From contig SVES01000009.1 of assembly GCA_015057305.1 (NCBI GenBank), positions 20,940 through 84,939 of the forward strand: DNA of 64,000 nt. The letters run 5' to 3'. The stretch is from Pseudobutyrivibrio ruminis (lineage in GTDB: Bacteria; Bacillota; Clostridia; Lachnospirales; Lachnospiraceae). The notes below the pieces were generated by a model. The model ran no database searches, was not told the origin of the DNA, and worked only from the letters and a program-made list of their open reading frames with translations. Of this stretch, positions 1 to 7,798 are shown one piece after another (the stretch's first letter is position 1; every line of letters starts with the position of its first letter). The position numbers and the translations under genes were made by a program.

Positions 1-292
1 TAGCAACCTTTTCTACATATGTCTGGAACTTTTCGTTCTTAGCAACGAAATCTGTCTCTGAGTTAACCTCAAGAACAACTGCTGTATTGCCTTCAACTAC
101 AACCTTGCAGATACCCTCTGCTGCGATACGAGATGCCTTCTTTTCAGCCTTAGCTGCACCGTTCTTACGAAGAAGCTCGAAAGCTGCATCCATATCACCA
201 TCGCACTCAGTGAGTGCCTTCTTACAATCCATCATACCTGCGCCAGACTGCTCGCGAAGGTCCTTTACCATTGCTGCTGTAATAGCTGCCAT
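1..292 (-). CDS. tsf: Translation elongation factor Ts, N-terminal part (runs off the window)
   Basis: EF-Ts is the guanine-nucleotide exchange factor for EF-Tu in translation elongation. The visible 97 residues begin [19 protein letters not shown] and contain the family signature MMDCKKAL, followed by an [11 protein letters not shown] stretch and SETDFVAKN. These are the UBA-like N-terminal domain and the start of the dimerisation core. The start codon lies three bases after the rpsB stop codon, the usual rpsB-tsf operon. The C-terminal part is outside the window. Confidence 0.97.
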   Translation of the reverse strand, partial: MAAITAAMVKDLREQSGAGMMDCKKALTECDGDMDAAFELLRKNGAAKAEKKASRIAAEGICKVVVEGNTAVVLEVNSETDFVAKNEKFQTYVEKVA

Positions 293-295
293 AAA

Positions 296-1033
296 TTATG
301 CCTCCTCTTCTGTATCAGCTGCTGCTGATTCCTCAGCAACTTCATTCATTTCACCCTGCTTTGCTTCGATAACAGCATCTGCCATCTTAGCAACGATAAG
401 CTTAACTGCACGGATAGCATCATCATTACCTGGGATAACGTAATCAAGCTCATCAGGATCACAGTTAGTATCACAAACACCTACAAGTGGAATACCAAGT
501 GCATGTGCTTCCTGGATACAAATATGCTCTTTCTTAGGATCGATAACGAAGATAGCATCTGGAATACGCTTCATTTCCTTGATACCGCCAAGAACCTTTG
601 TAAGCTTCTCCTGCTCCTTCTTAAGACCTGTAACTTCCTTCTTTGGAAGAAGATCAAATGTTCCATCAGCTTCCATCTTCTCGATTTCCTTAAGACGCTC
701 AATTCTTGTCTGAACAGTCTTGAAGTTTGTAAGCATACCACCAAGCCATCTTTCATTTACGTAGAACATTCCACAACGCTCTGCCTCTGATGCGATTGCA
801 TCCTGAGCCTGCTTCTTTGTACCAACGAAAAGGATGTTACCACCCTGCTGTGCGATATCAAAGATAACATCGTAAGCATCATCTACCATACCTACAGACT
901 TCTGAAGGTCGATAATGTGGATACCATTACGCTCTGTGTAGATATAAGGAGCCATTTTAGGGTTCCATCTACGTGTCTGATGTCCAAAGTGAACACCTGC
1001 CTCAAGTAACTGCTTCATTGAAATAACACTCAT
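296..1033 (-). CDS. rpsB: 30S ribosomal protein S2
   Basis: S2 binds the 30S subunit late in assembly, at the head-body junction. The 245-residue protein has the family start [27 protein letters not shown] (positions 1-27) and the later block [18 protein letters not shown]. It ends with an acidic tail ([15 protein letters not shown]). A strong ribosome site, AGGAGG, sits about eight bases before the ATG. The gene follows the motility locus but has its own promoter and leader, so its expression is probably separate. Length is normal for bacterial S2. Confidence 0.98.
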   Translation of the reverse strand: MSVISMKQLLEAGVHFGHQTRRWNPKMAPYIYTERNGIHIIDLQKSVGMVDDAYDVIFDIAQQGGNILFVGTKKQAQDAIASEAERCGMFYVNERWLGGMLTNFKTVQTRIERLKEIEKMEADGTFDLLPKKEVTGLKKEQEKLTKVLGGIKEMKRIPDAIFVIDPKKEHICIQEAHALGIPLVGVCDTNCDPDELDYVIPGNDDAIRAVKLIVAKMADAVIEAKQGEMNEVAEESAAADTEEEA

Positions 1034-1060
1034 TTTAATACCTCCTGGTTTCTTTCTTCC

Positions 1061-1124
1061 GCATGATTCTACCTATCGAACACCCTGCCTACTATAGGTT
1101 GGGAACCAACGATAGTCCTCATGC
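1061..1124 (-). promoter_or_regulatory. Structured rpsB leader, candidate S2 autoregulatory RNA
   Basis: Between the rpsB promoter and its ribosome site lie two nested pairs of complementary segments: 1061-1066 with 1119-1124 (GCATGA/TCATGC) and 1073-1078 with 1110-1115 (CTATCG/CGATAG). A small hairpin, GTTGG-GAA-CCAAC, lies inside at 1098-1110 and competes for base 1110. This is seen directly. That it binds S2 and represses translation is inferred from ribosomal-protein leaders in other bacteria. Confidence 0.55.
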
Positions 1125-1146
1125 GTGTATTTTCAACAGCCTTTAA

Positions 1147-1175
1147 ACTTTACCATAAACCTGAATATTGTGCAA
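1147..1175 (-). promoter_or_regulatory. SigA-type promoter of rpsB-tsf
   Basis: On the minus strand TTGCAC (1170-1175) and TAAAGT (1147-1152) are separated by 17 bases. The predicted start, near 1140, lies just before the structured leader. This separates rpsB-tsf from the upstream motility genes. Confidence 0.6.
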
Positions 1176-1210
1176 TACATCTTATAAAATTTCCTTGAAT
1201 TTTGCAGGGA

Positions 1211-1831
1211 TTATTCCTCTTTAGGAGGTGTAGTAGTGCGTCCCTCCTTGTTTACTAAAAGGGCTACTATATCATCATAGGTACTGCCCTGCTTAACATA
1301 AAAGGTTCCCGCCTGTATCTTGTTATCCATACCTATTCCAGTAATATATTGATTAAAATCATCGGAAGAAGATACTAATCCAGCCTTATATAGATTATTT
1401 GAAACTGTGCCAGAGGATTCACCTCCACGGACTGTAAATGGCACATAAGTAATAGTATTATCCGCTGAGGAATCTGATGCATCAACTGCCTTTGCTTCCT
1501 CTGATTCAAGGACATCCTTTACTTCTCCAGTTACATCTTCCGGCACCTGTTCTGTGTTGGTCTCATCATTGTTATCTAAAGAAGCATCAGTGGCTGCTTC
1601 ACTGTTTGTTTCAGCCTCAGAAGCATCATTAGAATCCTTAGAACTATCAGTTTCATCTATATTTTCTTCTGGCATTATCATTCCAAGCTCAGAAGCCCTT
1701 GCAATTATTTCTTCATCAGATAGTTCTTGTTTCGTAAAATTATTTTCACCAAAATAAAAATTAATAGACAATAGTATGGTCGCAAATATTACACCAATCC
1801 CTATTCCTCTAAGATAGTATTTCAATCTCAT
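1211..1831 (-). CDS. Membrane-anchored protein with a MltG/YceG-like LysM-type C-terminal domain
   Basis: The protein has 206 residues. One N-terminal membrane segment (about residues 8-26) is followed by a long Asp/Glu/Ser/Thr-rich linker (about 35-125). A C-terminal block of about 75 residues (VPFTVRGGESSGTVSNNLYKAGL... IQAGTFYVKQGSTYDDIVALL) resembles the LysM-like substrate-binding domain at the front of MltG endolytic transglycosylases. The catalytic domain is absent. It directly follows the DUF6115 protein, at the end of the motility locus. It may bind peptidoglycan outside the membrane, but its role is unknown. An equally fair label is YceG-like hypothetical protein. Confidence 0.6.
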   Translation of the reverse strand: MRLKYYLRGIGIGVIFATILLSINFYFGENNFTKQELSDEEIIARASELGMIMPEENIDETDSSKDSNDASEAETNSEAATDASLDNNDETNTEQVPEDVTGEVKDVLESEEAKAVDASDSSADNTITYVPFTVRGGESSGTVSNNLYKAGLVSSSDDFNQYITGIGMDNKIQAGTFYVKQGSTYDDIVALLVNKEGRTTTPPKEE

Positions 1832-2560
1832 TTATTTGCCCTCCTGATATAAACCAAGGACAAATTTTACTTCTCCCAATCCACGTCCAAGCTTTTTAGC
1901 AATTTCAACCTCAGAAAGTCCTTCATCATGAAGTGTAAGTATTTCCAGGTTGTCATTTTGCCTATTCTTAGGTGCTTCGTCCACAAATTTTTCTGCCAGC
2001 GCTTCTGTAAAGGATACAAGTTCTGTTGACTCTTTAGCTTCGCTACTTTTTTCCTCAAGCTCCTTTCTAGATGCCTCTAGAGAAGCTATTTCCTCCTGTA
2101 TCTCTTTTTCTCTATCCCGAAGTAAATCCATCTTTTTAGCAATTGAAGAATCAAGTGCCACAAGAGTATCCTCTAATTCAGATAGTTTTTTTGTCATCTC
2201 AACAGTATCCTGCTTTTTTTCATTAAGCATTGAATACATAAATGTAACTTCTTTATGAGACTTGTCTACAGATTCAAGAACTGTATCAGAATACTCGGAA
2301 ATCTGTAGTATTTTATCATTAGTTTCCTTATCAGTTCTCCTATCCAGTTCTTCCATTGCCTCGTCTATAGTCTCAGAAAGCTTATCTTCCAAATCAACCT
2401 TGGCATCTGCCATTTTATTTTTAATTATTTCTTCTATTTGCTCTTTAGTAAGCTTCTGTAGATTTTCTCTATCCTTCGAGGAAAGCTTTTCAGACACAAA
2501 AAAACTCCCAATACAAAAGGCTAACCCAATGATTAGGAGTACAATTTCAAGAATTGTCAT
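1832..2560 (-). CDS. DUF6115-type membrane coiled-coil protein, positional equivalent of SwrB
   Basis: The protein has 242 residues. One N-terminal membrane helix (about 3-20) is followed by a long charged coiled coil (about 25-175). A C-terminal block, ILTLHDEGLSEVEIAKKLG, then GLGEVKFVLGLY, has the rhythm of a small helix-turn-helix and is typical of the DUF6115 family. In B. subtilis the gene between sigD and rpsB is swrB, a single-pass coiled-coil protein that activates the flagellar export apparatus. This protein has the same layout and place. The functional link is inference; sequence identity with SwrB was not tested. Confidence 0.6.
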   Translation of the reverse strand: MTILEIVLLIIGLAFCIGSFFVSEKLSSKDRENLQKLTKEQIEEIIKNKMADAKVDLEDKLSETIDEAMEELDRRTDKETNDKILQISEYSDTVLESVDKSHKEVTFMYSMLNEKKQDTVEMTKKLSELEDTLVALDSSIAKKMDLLRDREKEIQEEIASLEASRKELEEKSSEAKESTELVSFTEALAEKFVDEAPKNRQNDNLEILTLHDEGLSEVEIAKKLGRGLGEVKFVLGLYQEGK

Positions 2561-2578
2561 TAAAATACCTCCTTTAAA

Positions 2579-2905
2579 TTATATCCGCATATCAAAGCTA
2601 GGGCTTGGTTTTTCGATAACCGTTCCATCCCCTTCAAGCTTTTGACCTTTCTTTACTTTAGGAGGTTTGCGTTTTTTATTTCCTTCATACCCTTGTCCAT
2701 TACCCTCACGATCATAGCTATCCTCAGTTCTTTTAGCATTATACGTGTCATTAACTTGATGAGAACGTTGTTCCTGCTGCTTTACAACTGTGTCAGTCAA
2801 GGTAGCCTGTTGTGTAATAGGCTTTTGATCCTCATTTGCCTTCGTGTGGCTAATTTCATTGGTATTTTGAATCATCCCGTTAAAATTAATTGGACTAATT
2901 GACAT
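2579..2905 (-). CDS. Small hydrophilic protein of the motility locus, function unknown
   Basis: The 108 residues contain no membrane segment and no signal peptide. The N-terminus (MSISPINFNGMIQ) looks like the starts of other flagellar-locus proteins. The middle is rich in Gln, Asn and charged residues, and a basic patch, KKRKPPKVKKGQK, lies near residues 77-89. The start is supported by the ribosome site AGGGAGGG nearby. It sits between fliA and the DUF6115 gene in the same orientation and is probably co-transcribed. I do not recognise a domain. Confidence 0.6.
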   Translation of the reverse strand: MSISPINFNGMIQNTNEISHTKANEDQKPITQQATLTDTVVKQQEQRSHQVNDTYNAKRTEDSYDREGNGQGYEGNKKRKPPKVKKGQKLEGDGTVIEKPSPSFDMRI

Positions 2906-2951
2906 AACATTCCCTCCCTAATGGAATTCATTCAATCAAAAATCACCAATC

Positions 2952-3716
2952 TTATTTTGTTAAAAGTCCCATATATTCCCCAAGAGTACCTCGCATCTTT
3001 TGAAGCGCCTTGGTGTGGAGCTGTGAAACTCTAGATTCTGAAACCTCTAATGCTGCACTAATCTCCTTTAAAGTCATATCTTCATAATAATACAAAAGTA
3101 TAACCTGCTTTTCTTTTTCTGTAAGCTTATCTAAGGCTTCTTTAAGTTTTTCCGAAAGCTCTTGCTTGGAAATATTGTCCTCTGGCTGAATAAAATGGGA
3201 ATTATGCTCAGCTTCCATAACAGGCTCATTGCCTGCTTCCACAAATTCATTCAAGGAAACAACATTTGTAACATTAAGCTGTGATTGCCATTTCAAAAAT
3301 TCATCAGAAGAAATATTAAGTTCAGAAGCTATCTCGTCATCACTAGCACTATGACCTGTGCGGGCCTCAATTGTTTTGATGGCGTCATCAATCATTCTTT
3401 GACGCTGCCTAATAGTACGAGGAATCCAATCCATTTTTCTAATTTGGTCAAGAATTGAACCTCTAATTCTCAAACTAGCATATGTCTCAAATTTAACATC
3501 CTTGGCTAAATCAAACTTGTCTATAGCATCAATTAAGCCAAAAATACCATAGCTGCATAAATCTTCGTATTCCACTGTATTGCCCAAATACATACAAAGA
3601 CGTCCTGCAACAATTTTCACTAGCGGCGCGTATTCAAGAATTAATTGTTCTCTAAGCTCTGGTGAAGGATTTACCTTATATTTATCCCAAAGCTTTTCTC
3701 TGTCACCTGCCTTCAT
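2952..3716 (-). CDS. fliA: Motility sigma factor FliA/SigD (sigma-28)
   Basis: This alternative sigma factor directs transcription of late flagellar and chemotaxis genes. The 254 residues show region 2 (GRLCMYLGNTVEYEDLCSYGIFGLIDAIDKFD, then FETYASLRIRGSILDQIRKMDWIPR), which is characteristic of the FliA/WhiG branch. Region 3 follows, and region 4 lies near the C-terminus (LTEKEKQVILLYYYEDMTLKEISAALEVSESRVSQL). Start MKAGDREKLW has the ribosome site AAAGGGGG upstream. It lies downstream of cheD in the fla/che locus, as in B. subtilis. Its anti-sigma factor FlgM is not in the window. Confidence 0.95.
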   Translation of the reverse strand: MKAGDREKLWDKYKVNPSPELREQLILEYAPLVKIVAGRLCMYLGNTVEYEDLCSYGIFGLIDAIDKFDLAKDVKFETYASLRIRGSILDQIRKMDWIPRTIRQRQRMIDDAIKTIEARTGHSASDDEIASELNISSDEFLKWQSQLNVTNVVSLNEFVEAGNEPVMEAEHNSHFIQPEDNISKQELSEKLKEALDKLTEKEKQVILLYYYEDMTLKEISAALEVSESRVSQLHTKALQKMRGTLGEYMGLLTK

Positions 3717-3750
3717 TTATGCCCCCTTTAAATCTAGTAATCAGAAATGT

Positions 3751-4068
3751 TTAGCCTTCCTCTGATTCACTGGAATTTTCTTCTGTGGTAGCGACATCTT
3801 CCTCAGGCTCCTGTGGGCCAGGATTCTCAGAACCAACTGGTTCAATAGTATCATCAATTGAAACCGTTGGTTCAAGTGTCCTAAAGGAATAATCCAATAT
3901 CATTTTAATGATAGTACCCATAACTAAAAATACGAGTACTACAATAAGTAATCTACTAACGAAAACAGAAAACTCTACCCTTTGTATAATTGAAACAACG
4001 CAGGAAATTAAAGCTGCAGAAAGTGTAATAATTACAGGTATAGGTTTAGTGTTCATTCGTTCCTCCAA
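3751..4068 (-). CDS. Small two-pass membrane protein of the motility locus, function unknown
   Basis: The 105 residues contain two hydrophobic segments (about 9-25 and 34-56). An acidic tail of about 45 residues follows (EPTVSIDDTIEPVGS... EEDVATTEENSSESEEG), probably cytoplasmic. It lies between cheD and fliA in the same direction with short gaps, so it is probably co-transcribed with them. No catalytic motif is visible. A membrane-associated helper for the flagellar or chemotaxis apparatus is only a guess from position. Confidence 0.6.
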   Translation of the reverse strand: MEERMNTKPIPVIITLSAALISCVVSIIQRVEFSVFVSRLLIVVLVFLVMGTIIKMILDYSFRTLEPTVSIDDTIEPVGSENPGPQEPEEDVATTEENSSESEEG

Positions 4069-4083
4069 CCACTTATATATATT

Positions 4084-4572
4084 TTAAATAATCTTAAGCT
4101 CTTTGCCAACAGATTTTATATAGTATTCGCCAGTTTCACTATATATTTCTACTGTACGACCATAATTCAAGCCACAATCCTCAGAAACAAGCCTTATTCC
4201 CAGCTGTTTCAGCTTAGCTCTTGAAGCTTCAGCATTTCTCTCGCCAACATTAATTCCAGCTGCAGAAGCTCCTGGCATTTCAAACATTTTTGCCCCGCCA
4301 GCGATTTTAGCAACCAGTCTCGCCTTATTTGCACCCGCTTTAATCATATCATCATAAAGCTTTTGAATTCCTGTATCAGCAAACTTGGCAATATTTGAAT
4401 TATTTCTTATGGCTGTACTATCTGGAAGCATTACGTGAGCAAGTCCAGTAATCTTAGTAGATGGATCATATAACGCAATACCGATACATGAACCTAACCC
4501 AATAGTGGTAAGATTATCTGGAGCTTTGCATACCTTCAGATCGGCCATGCCGACTTTAATCATCTGCCCCAT
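4084..4572 (-). CDS. cheD: Chemoreceptor glutamine deamidase CheD
   Basis: CheD deamidates glutamines on methyl-accepting chemotaxis proteins and, in B. subtilis, forms a feedback complex with CheC. The 162 residues carry the catalytic cysteine block GLGSCIGIALYDP (Cys near residue 29) and the histidine in GLAHVMLP (near 46). The later AGGAKMF and INVGERN segments are typical. The adjacent cheC upstream supports the CheC-CheD pair. Spacing to cheC is 16 bases. Confidence 0.95.
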   Translation of the reverse strand: MGQMIKVGMADLKVCKAPDNLTTIGLGSCIGIALYDPSTKITGLAHVMLPDSTAIRNNSNIAKFADTGIQKLYDDMIKAGANKARLVAKIAGGAKMFEMPGASAAGINVGERNAEASRAKLKQLGIRLVSEDCGLNYGRTVEIYSETGEYYIKSVGKELKII

Positions 4573-4588
4573 CTATTTTTCACACTCC

Positions 4589-5203
4589 TTAAATTGGTAC
4601 GCCTAGCGCAGTTAGTATCTTTGCGTATGAATCCTCTTCCGGCATTAAAATAAAATGCCCTTTTATACCCAATTCATCTGAAAACTCTGTATTAATCATC
4701 AGAGCATTATCCCCGAATATACCAAATTGAACCGCTGGAACTGATAATATTGCTGCTGCCATATCAACTGCAACAAATGGTACTGACGGAACAATTGTTA
4801 GATTTGTAAGTCCTGATAAAGCTGACAAATACGAACCTGCTATGATATTTCCTACCTCTTTGATGGCTGACAAATCCATTTCATCAAAAGGCTCATTATA
4901 ATTATCATCTCGCATCATAAGCTTGTTAACTATATGATGTGCACTTGGCATATCCATAAGGAACATCATAGAACCATCAATATCCTCTTCCACTCCAAGC
5001 AGAATTCCTACGATGATTTCTTCTTCTGAACCAATAGCCGTTCCAAGTTCTTCTACAGGTAAGAAGGCAACCTCAGGAACACTCATGTCTATTCTAAGGC
5101 CAAGCATATTGGCGATGGCAGTTGTAGCATTGCCAGCGCCAATGTTGCCTATCTCCTTGAGAACATCAAAATATTTTGAATTAACCTCATCAAGTGTGAG
5201 CAT
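4589..5203 (-). CDS. cheC: CheY-P phosphatase CheC
   Basis: CheC dephosphorylates CheY-P and partners with CheD in adaptation. The 204 residues contain both phosphatase-type helices: DVLKEIGNIGAGNATTAIANM near the N-terminus and DLSAIKEVGNIIAGSYLSALS in the middle. In each, the Glu-x2-Asn pair forms the active site. Start MLTLDEVNSKYFD matches the family. It lies between cheW and cheD, as in the B. subtilis operon. Confidence 0.95.
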   Translation of the reverse strand: MLTLDEVNSKYFDVLKEIGNIGAGNATTAIANMLGLRIDMSVPEVAFLPVEELGTAIGSEEEIIVGILLGVEEDIDGSMMFLMDMPSAHHIVNKLMMRDDNYNEPFDEMDLSAIKEVGNIIAGSYLSALSGLTNLTIVPSVPFVAVDMAAAILSVPAVQFGIFGDNALMINTEFSDELGIKGHFILMPEEDSYAKILTALGVPI

Positions 5204-5215
5204 AAAAACCTCCCT

Positions 5216-5683
5216 TTAAGAAGCGTCGTTCTCTCCGATAATTGAACTGATTTCAAAAATAGAAATAAGCTCGTCACCATTTTTTCCTACGCCATTAATA
5301 AATGAATTTTTACTCTTTAAAGTAGATGAAGGAGCTTCAATATCATCCTCTGAAAGAGAAAGAACCTCTTTTACCTCGTCTACAATTACTCCCATTAAGC
5401 CTCCGCCTTCAAGCTTAAGAATGATAATACGAGATGCATCTGTAAATTCATCATCATCCAAATTCATTCTTCTTCTAAGACTCATAACAGGAACAACCTC
5501 GCCACGTAGGTTGATTACTCCACGGTAGTAAGATGGTGCTTTAGGAACACGAGTAATCTTACTCATACGAACAATGTTATCAATAAAGGAAATGTCGATA
5601 CCATAATGCTCGCCACCTATTTTTACTACAATGTATTGCTTTTTCTCTTTTTCAACTACATCATACATAGCCAAATCTGACAT
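5216..5683 (-). CDS. cheW: Chemotaxis coupling protein CheW
   Basis: CheW couples receptors to the CheA kinase. The 155 residues form a single CheW domain: YIVVKIGGEHYGIDISFIDNIVR, then YYRGVINLRGEVVPVMSLRRR, then GVIVDEVKEVLSL. The RGxxxPVxxLR core is intact. It follows cheA by 14 bases and precedes cheC by 12 bases, so the genes are almost certainly co-transcribed. Confidence 0.97.
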   Translation of the reverse strand: MSDLAMYDVVEKEKKQYIVVKIGGEHYGIDISFIDNIVRMSKITRVPKAPSYYRGVINLRGEVVPVMSLRRRMNLDDDEFTDASRIIILKLEGGGLMGVIVDEVKEVLSLSEDDIEAPSSTLKSKNSFINGVGKNGDELISIFEISSIIGENDAS

Positions 5684-5697
5684 GGTTACACCTCCTA

Positions 5698-7794
5698 TTA
5701 AATAACAGCGTTGACATCAAGAATCATAGCGATTTCACCATCACCAAGGATTGTAGCACCGCTGATGAGCTTGTTATTGTCAAGCTTTCCAAGTGACTTA
5801 ATAACGATTTCGAGCTGTCCAATAAGATTATCTACGATAATACCGCCTAATGTATCGCCCTTCTTACAGATAACAACTGTCATTGTATCTTCTTCGCTTT
5901 CCTTTGGCTCGAAATCAAGAATCTTATCAAGGTGAATAAGAGGAATAACCTGTCCTCTAAGGTGGATAACCTCTTTAGATTCAACGTACTTGATTTCAGA
6001 TATTGGAATATTTTCAATGTTCATAATTGAAGCTAAAGCAATTGCATATTTTTCATCTCTAATCTCAACCATGAGAGCCTGAATAATAGCAAGTGTAAGT
6101 GGAAGTCTTACAGTAAATGTAGAGCCTTCACCCATTACAGACTTAACTGAAACATCGCCGCCTAAGGCTTCAATATTACTCTTAACAACATCAAGACCAA
6201 CGCCTCGACCAGAGATATCTGTAATCTGCTTTGCCATAGAGAAGGATGGCATAAACAAGAAATCAATGATTTCCTTTTGAGTAAGATTTTCAGCTTCCTC
6301 TGGAGTAACTAAGCCTCTTTCAACAGCCTTATCTCTAACCTTATCTGTATTAATACCAGCACCATCATCACCAACTTCGATGATAACGTTGTTGCCTTCC
6401 TGAAAAGCATTAAGGAAAATAGTTCCCTTTTCAGGCTTACCTGCTGCTTTTCTGTCCTCTGGGCTCTCAATACCATGGTCAGCTGAGTTACGAAGCAAGT
6501 GCTGAAGTGGATCGCCTAACTGATCAACAACAGTTCTATCAAGCTCTGTATCCTCACCAGTCATGACAAGTTCCATAGGCTTGTTAAGCTTTCTATCCAA
6601 GTCACGAATCATACGAGGGAATTTAGCAACAACTGATTCAATTGGAACCATTCGAACCTTCATAACTGACTCATGAAGATTTGTTGTAATTCTCTCTAGG
6701 TATTCAATATTTTCATGTAATGTTTGATGGTCGATTTCACCTGAGCTATTACTCTGTGATGCAAGAGAGTTCTTTGCAATAATAAGCTCGGAAACCTGAT
6801 TCATCAAAGCGTCCAGTTTTTCAATATCAACACGGATTGTACGAGAAGTAACAGGCTTGTTTGCTGGTTGATTCTTTCCGCCAGCTGACTTTGCTGCTGG
6901 TGCTACTGGTTTTGCTGCTGGTGCAGGTGCAGGAGCTGCTGGTGCAGCTGGTGCTGCAGGTGCTGCCTCTGCCGCTGGTGCAGGCTCCTCTTCCTTCTTT
7001 TCGTATATTTCAGGAGTAACCTTGTCTGCTTCAACAGATTCAATTTCAGATACAGCCTTCACTGCTTCTAGAATTGGATCTAACTCAGACTCAGTTGATA
7101 AAATAAATGAAAAGTCAAAATCGAATTTTTCATCCTCAATATCAGATGAGCTTGGGTCGAAGGCCATGATTGTACCAAAGTCTTCAACAGCTTTAAATAC
7201 AAGAAAGGCTCTGGCTGCTTTAAGCAAGCATTCCTTATTAATATGAATAGTAAAGCCATATAACTGTTTTTCGCCTTTTAGCTTTTCAATAAGCTCTGGC
7301 TCAAGCTTCATCTTTTTGTATAGAGGAACATCACTTCCCTCATCTGAAGCTGTAGCTGGTGCTGCCTCTGCTGCTGGTGTTGCATCACCTGCGCCTGCTT
7401 CGCCGCCCTCAGCCTGAGCTAAATAATCATTTAAAAGCTTAATCAAAGCTTCATTTTCCTCAGTACCTTCGTTAGAAGTAGCCTTTACTGTATCAAGATA
7501 AGCTTCGATAGCATCAAGACATTTAAAAAGAATATCAATAAGAGAAGAATTAACCTTTACATTGTCATTTCTTACCTCTTGAAAAACGTTTTCCATGTCA
7601 TGTGTCAAGCGTTGCATTCTCTTGAAGCCCATGGTGCCAGCCATACCCTTTAAAGAGTGAGCTGCACGGAAGATTTCATTAACAACATCCTTATTCTCTG
7701 GCTCTTTTTCAAGCTCCATGATGTTGTCGGAAAGGCTCTGAATATGACCACTTGTCTCATCGATAAAAATATCCAAATATTGACTTACATCCAT
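5698..7794 (-). CDS. cheA: Chemotaxis histidine kinase CheA
   Basis: CheA autophosphorylates in the receptor array and passes phosphate to CheY and CheB. Domains run HPt (AAHSLKGMAG, phospho-His near residue 46), a CheY-binding P2 region, an Ala/Pro-rich linker (about 280-320), the dimerisation helix, the ATPase (HLLRNSADHGIE, DDGAGI, GRGVGLDVV) and a C-terminal CheW-like domain. The ATG at 7794 (MDVSQYLD) is preferred to the TTG at 7809 because that TTG is part of the Shine-Dalgarno sequence TTGGAGG. This gives 698 residues. Confidence 0.97.
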   Translation of the reverse strand: MDVSQYLDIFIDETSGHIQSLSDNIMELEKEPENKDVVNEIFRAAHSLKGMAGTMGFKRMQRLTHDMENVFQEVRNDNVKVNSSLIDILFKCLDAIEAYLDTVKATSNEGTEENEALIKLLNDYLAQAEGGEAGAGDATPAAEAAPATASDEGSDVPLYKKMKLEPELIEKLKGEKQLYGFTIHINKECLLKAARAFLVFKAVEDFGTIMAFDPSSSDIEDEKFDFDFSFILSTESELDPILEAVKAVSEIESVEADKVTPEIYEKKEEEPAPAAEAAPAAPAAPAAPAPAPAAKPVAPAAKSAGGKNQPANKPVTSRTIRVDIEKLDALMNQVSELIIAKNSLASQSNSSGEIDHQTLHENIEYLERITTNLHESVMKVRMVPIESVVAKFPRMIRDLDRKLNKPMELVMTGEDTELDRTVVDQLGDPLQHLLRNSADHGIESPEDRKAAGKPEKGTIFLNAFQEGNNVIIEVGDDGAGINTDKVRDKAVERGLVTPEEAENLTQKEIIDFLFMPSFSMAKQITDISGRGVGLDVVKSNIEALGGDVSVKSVMGEGSTFTVRLPLTLAIIQALMVEIRDEKYAIALASIMNIENIPISEIKYVESKEVIHLRGQVIPLIHLDKILDFEPKESEEDTMTVVICKKGDTLGGIIVDNLIGQLEIVIKSLGKLDNNKLISGATILGDGEIAMILDVNAVI

Positions 7795-7798
7795 CTTA

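Noticed and set aside
2262..2645. Ser-rich plus-strand frame opposite the DUF6115 gene
   Set aside because: It is the antisense of a charged coiled coil, which creates long open frames by codon bias. No ribosome site or domain is seen.
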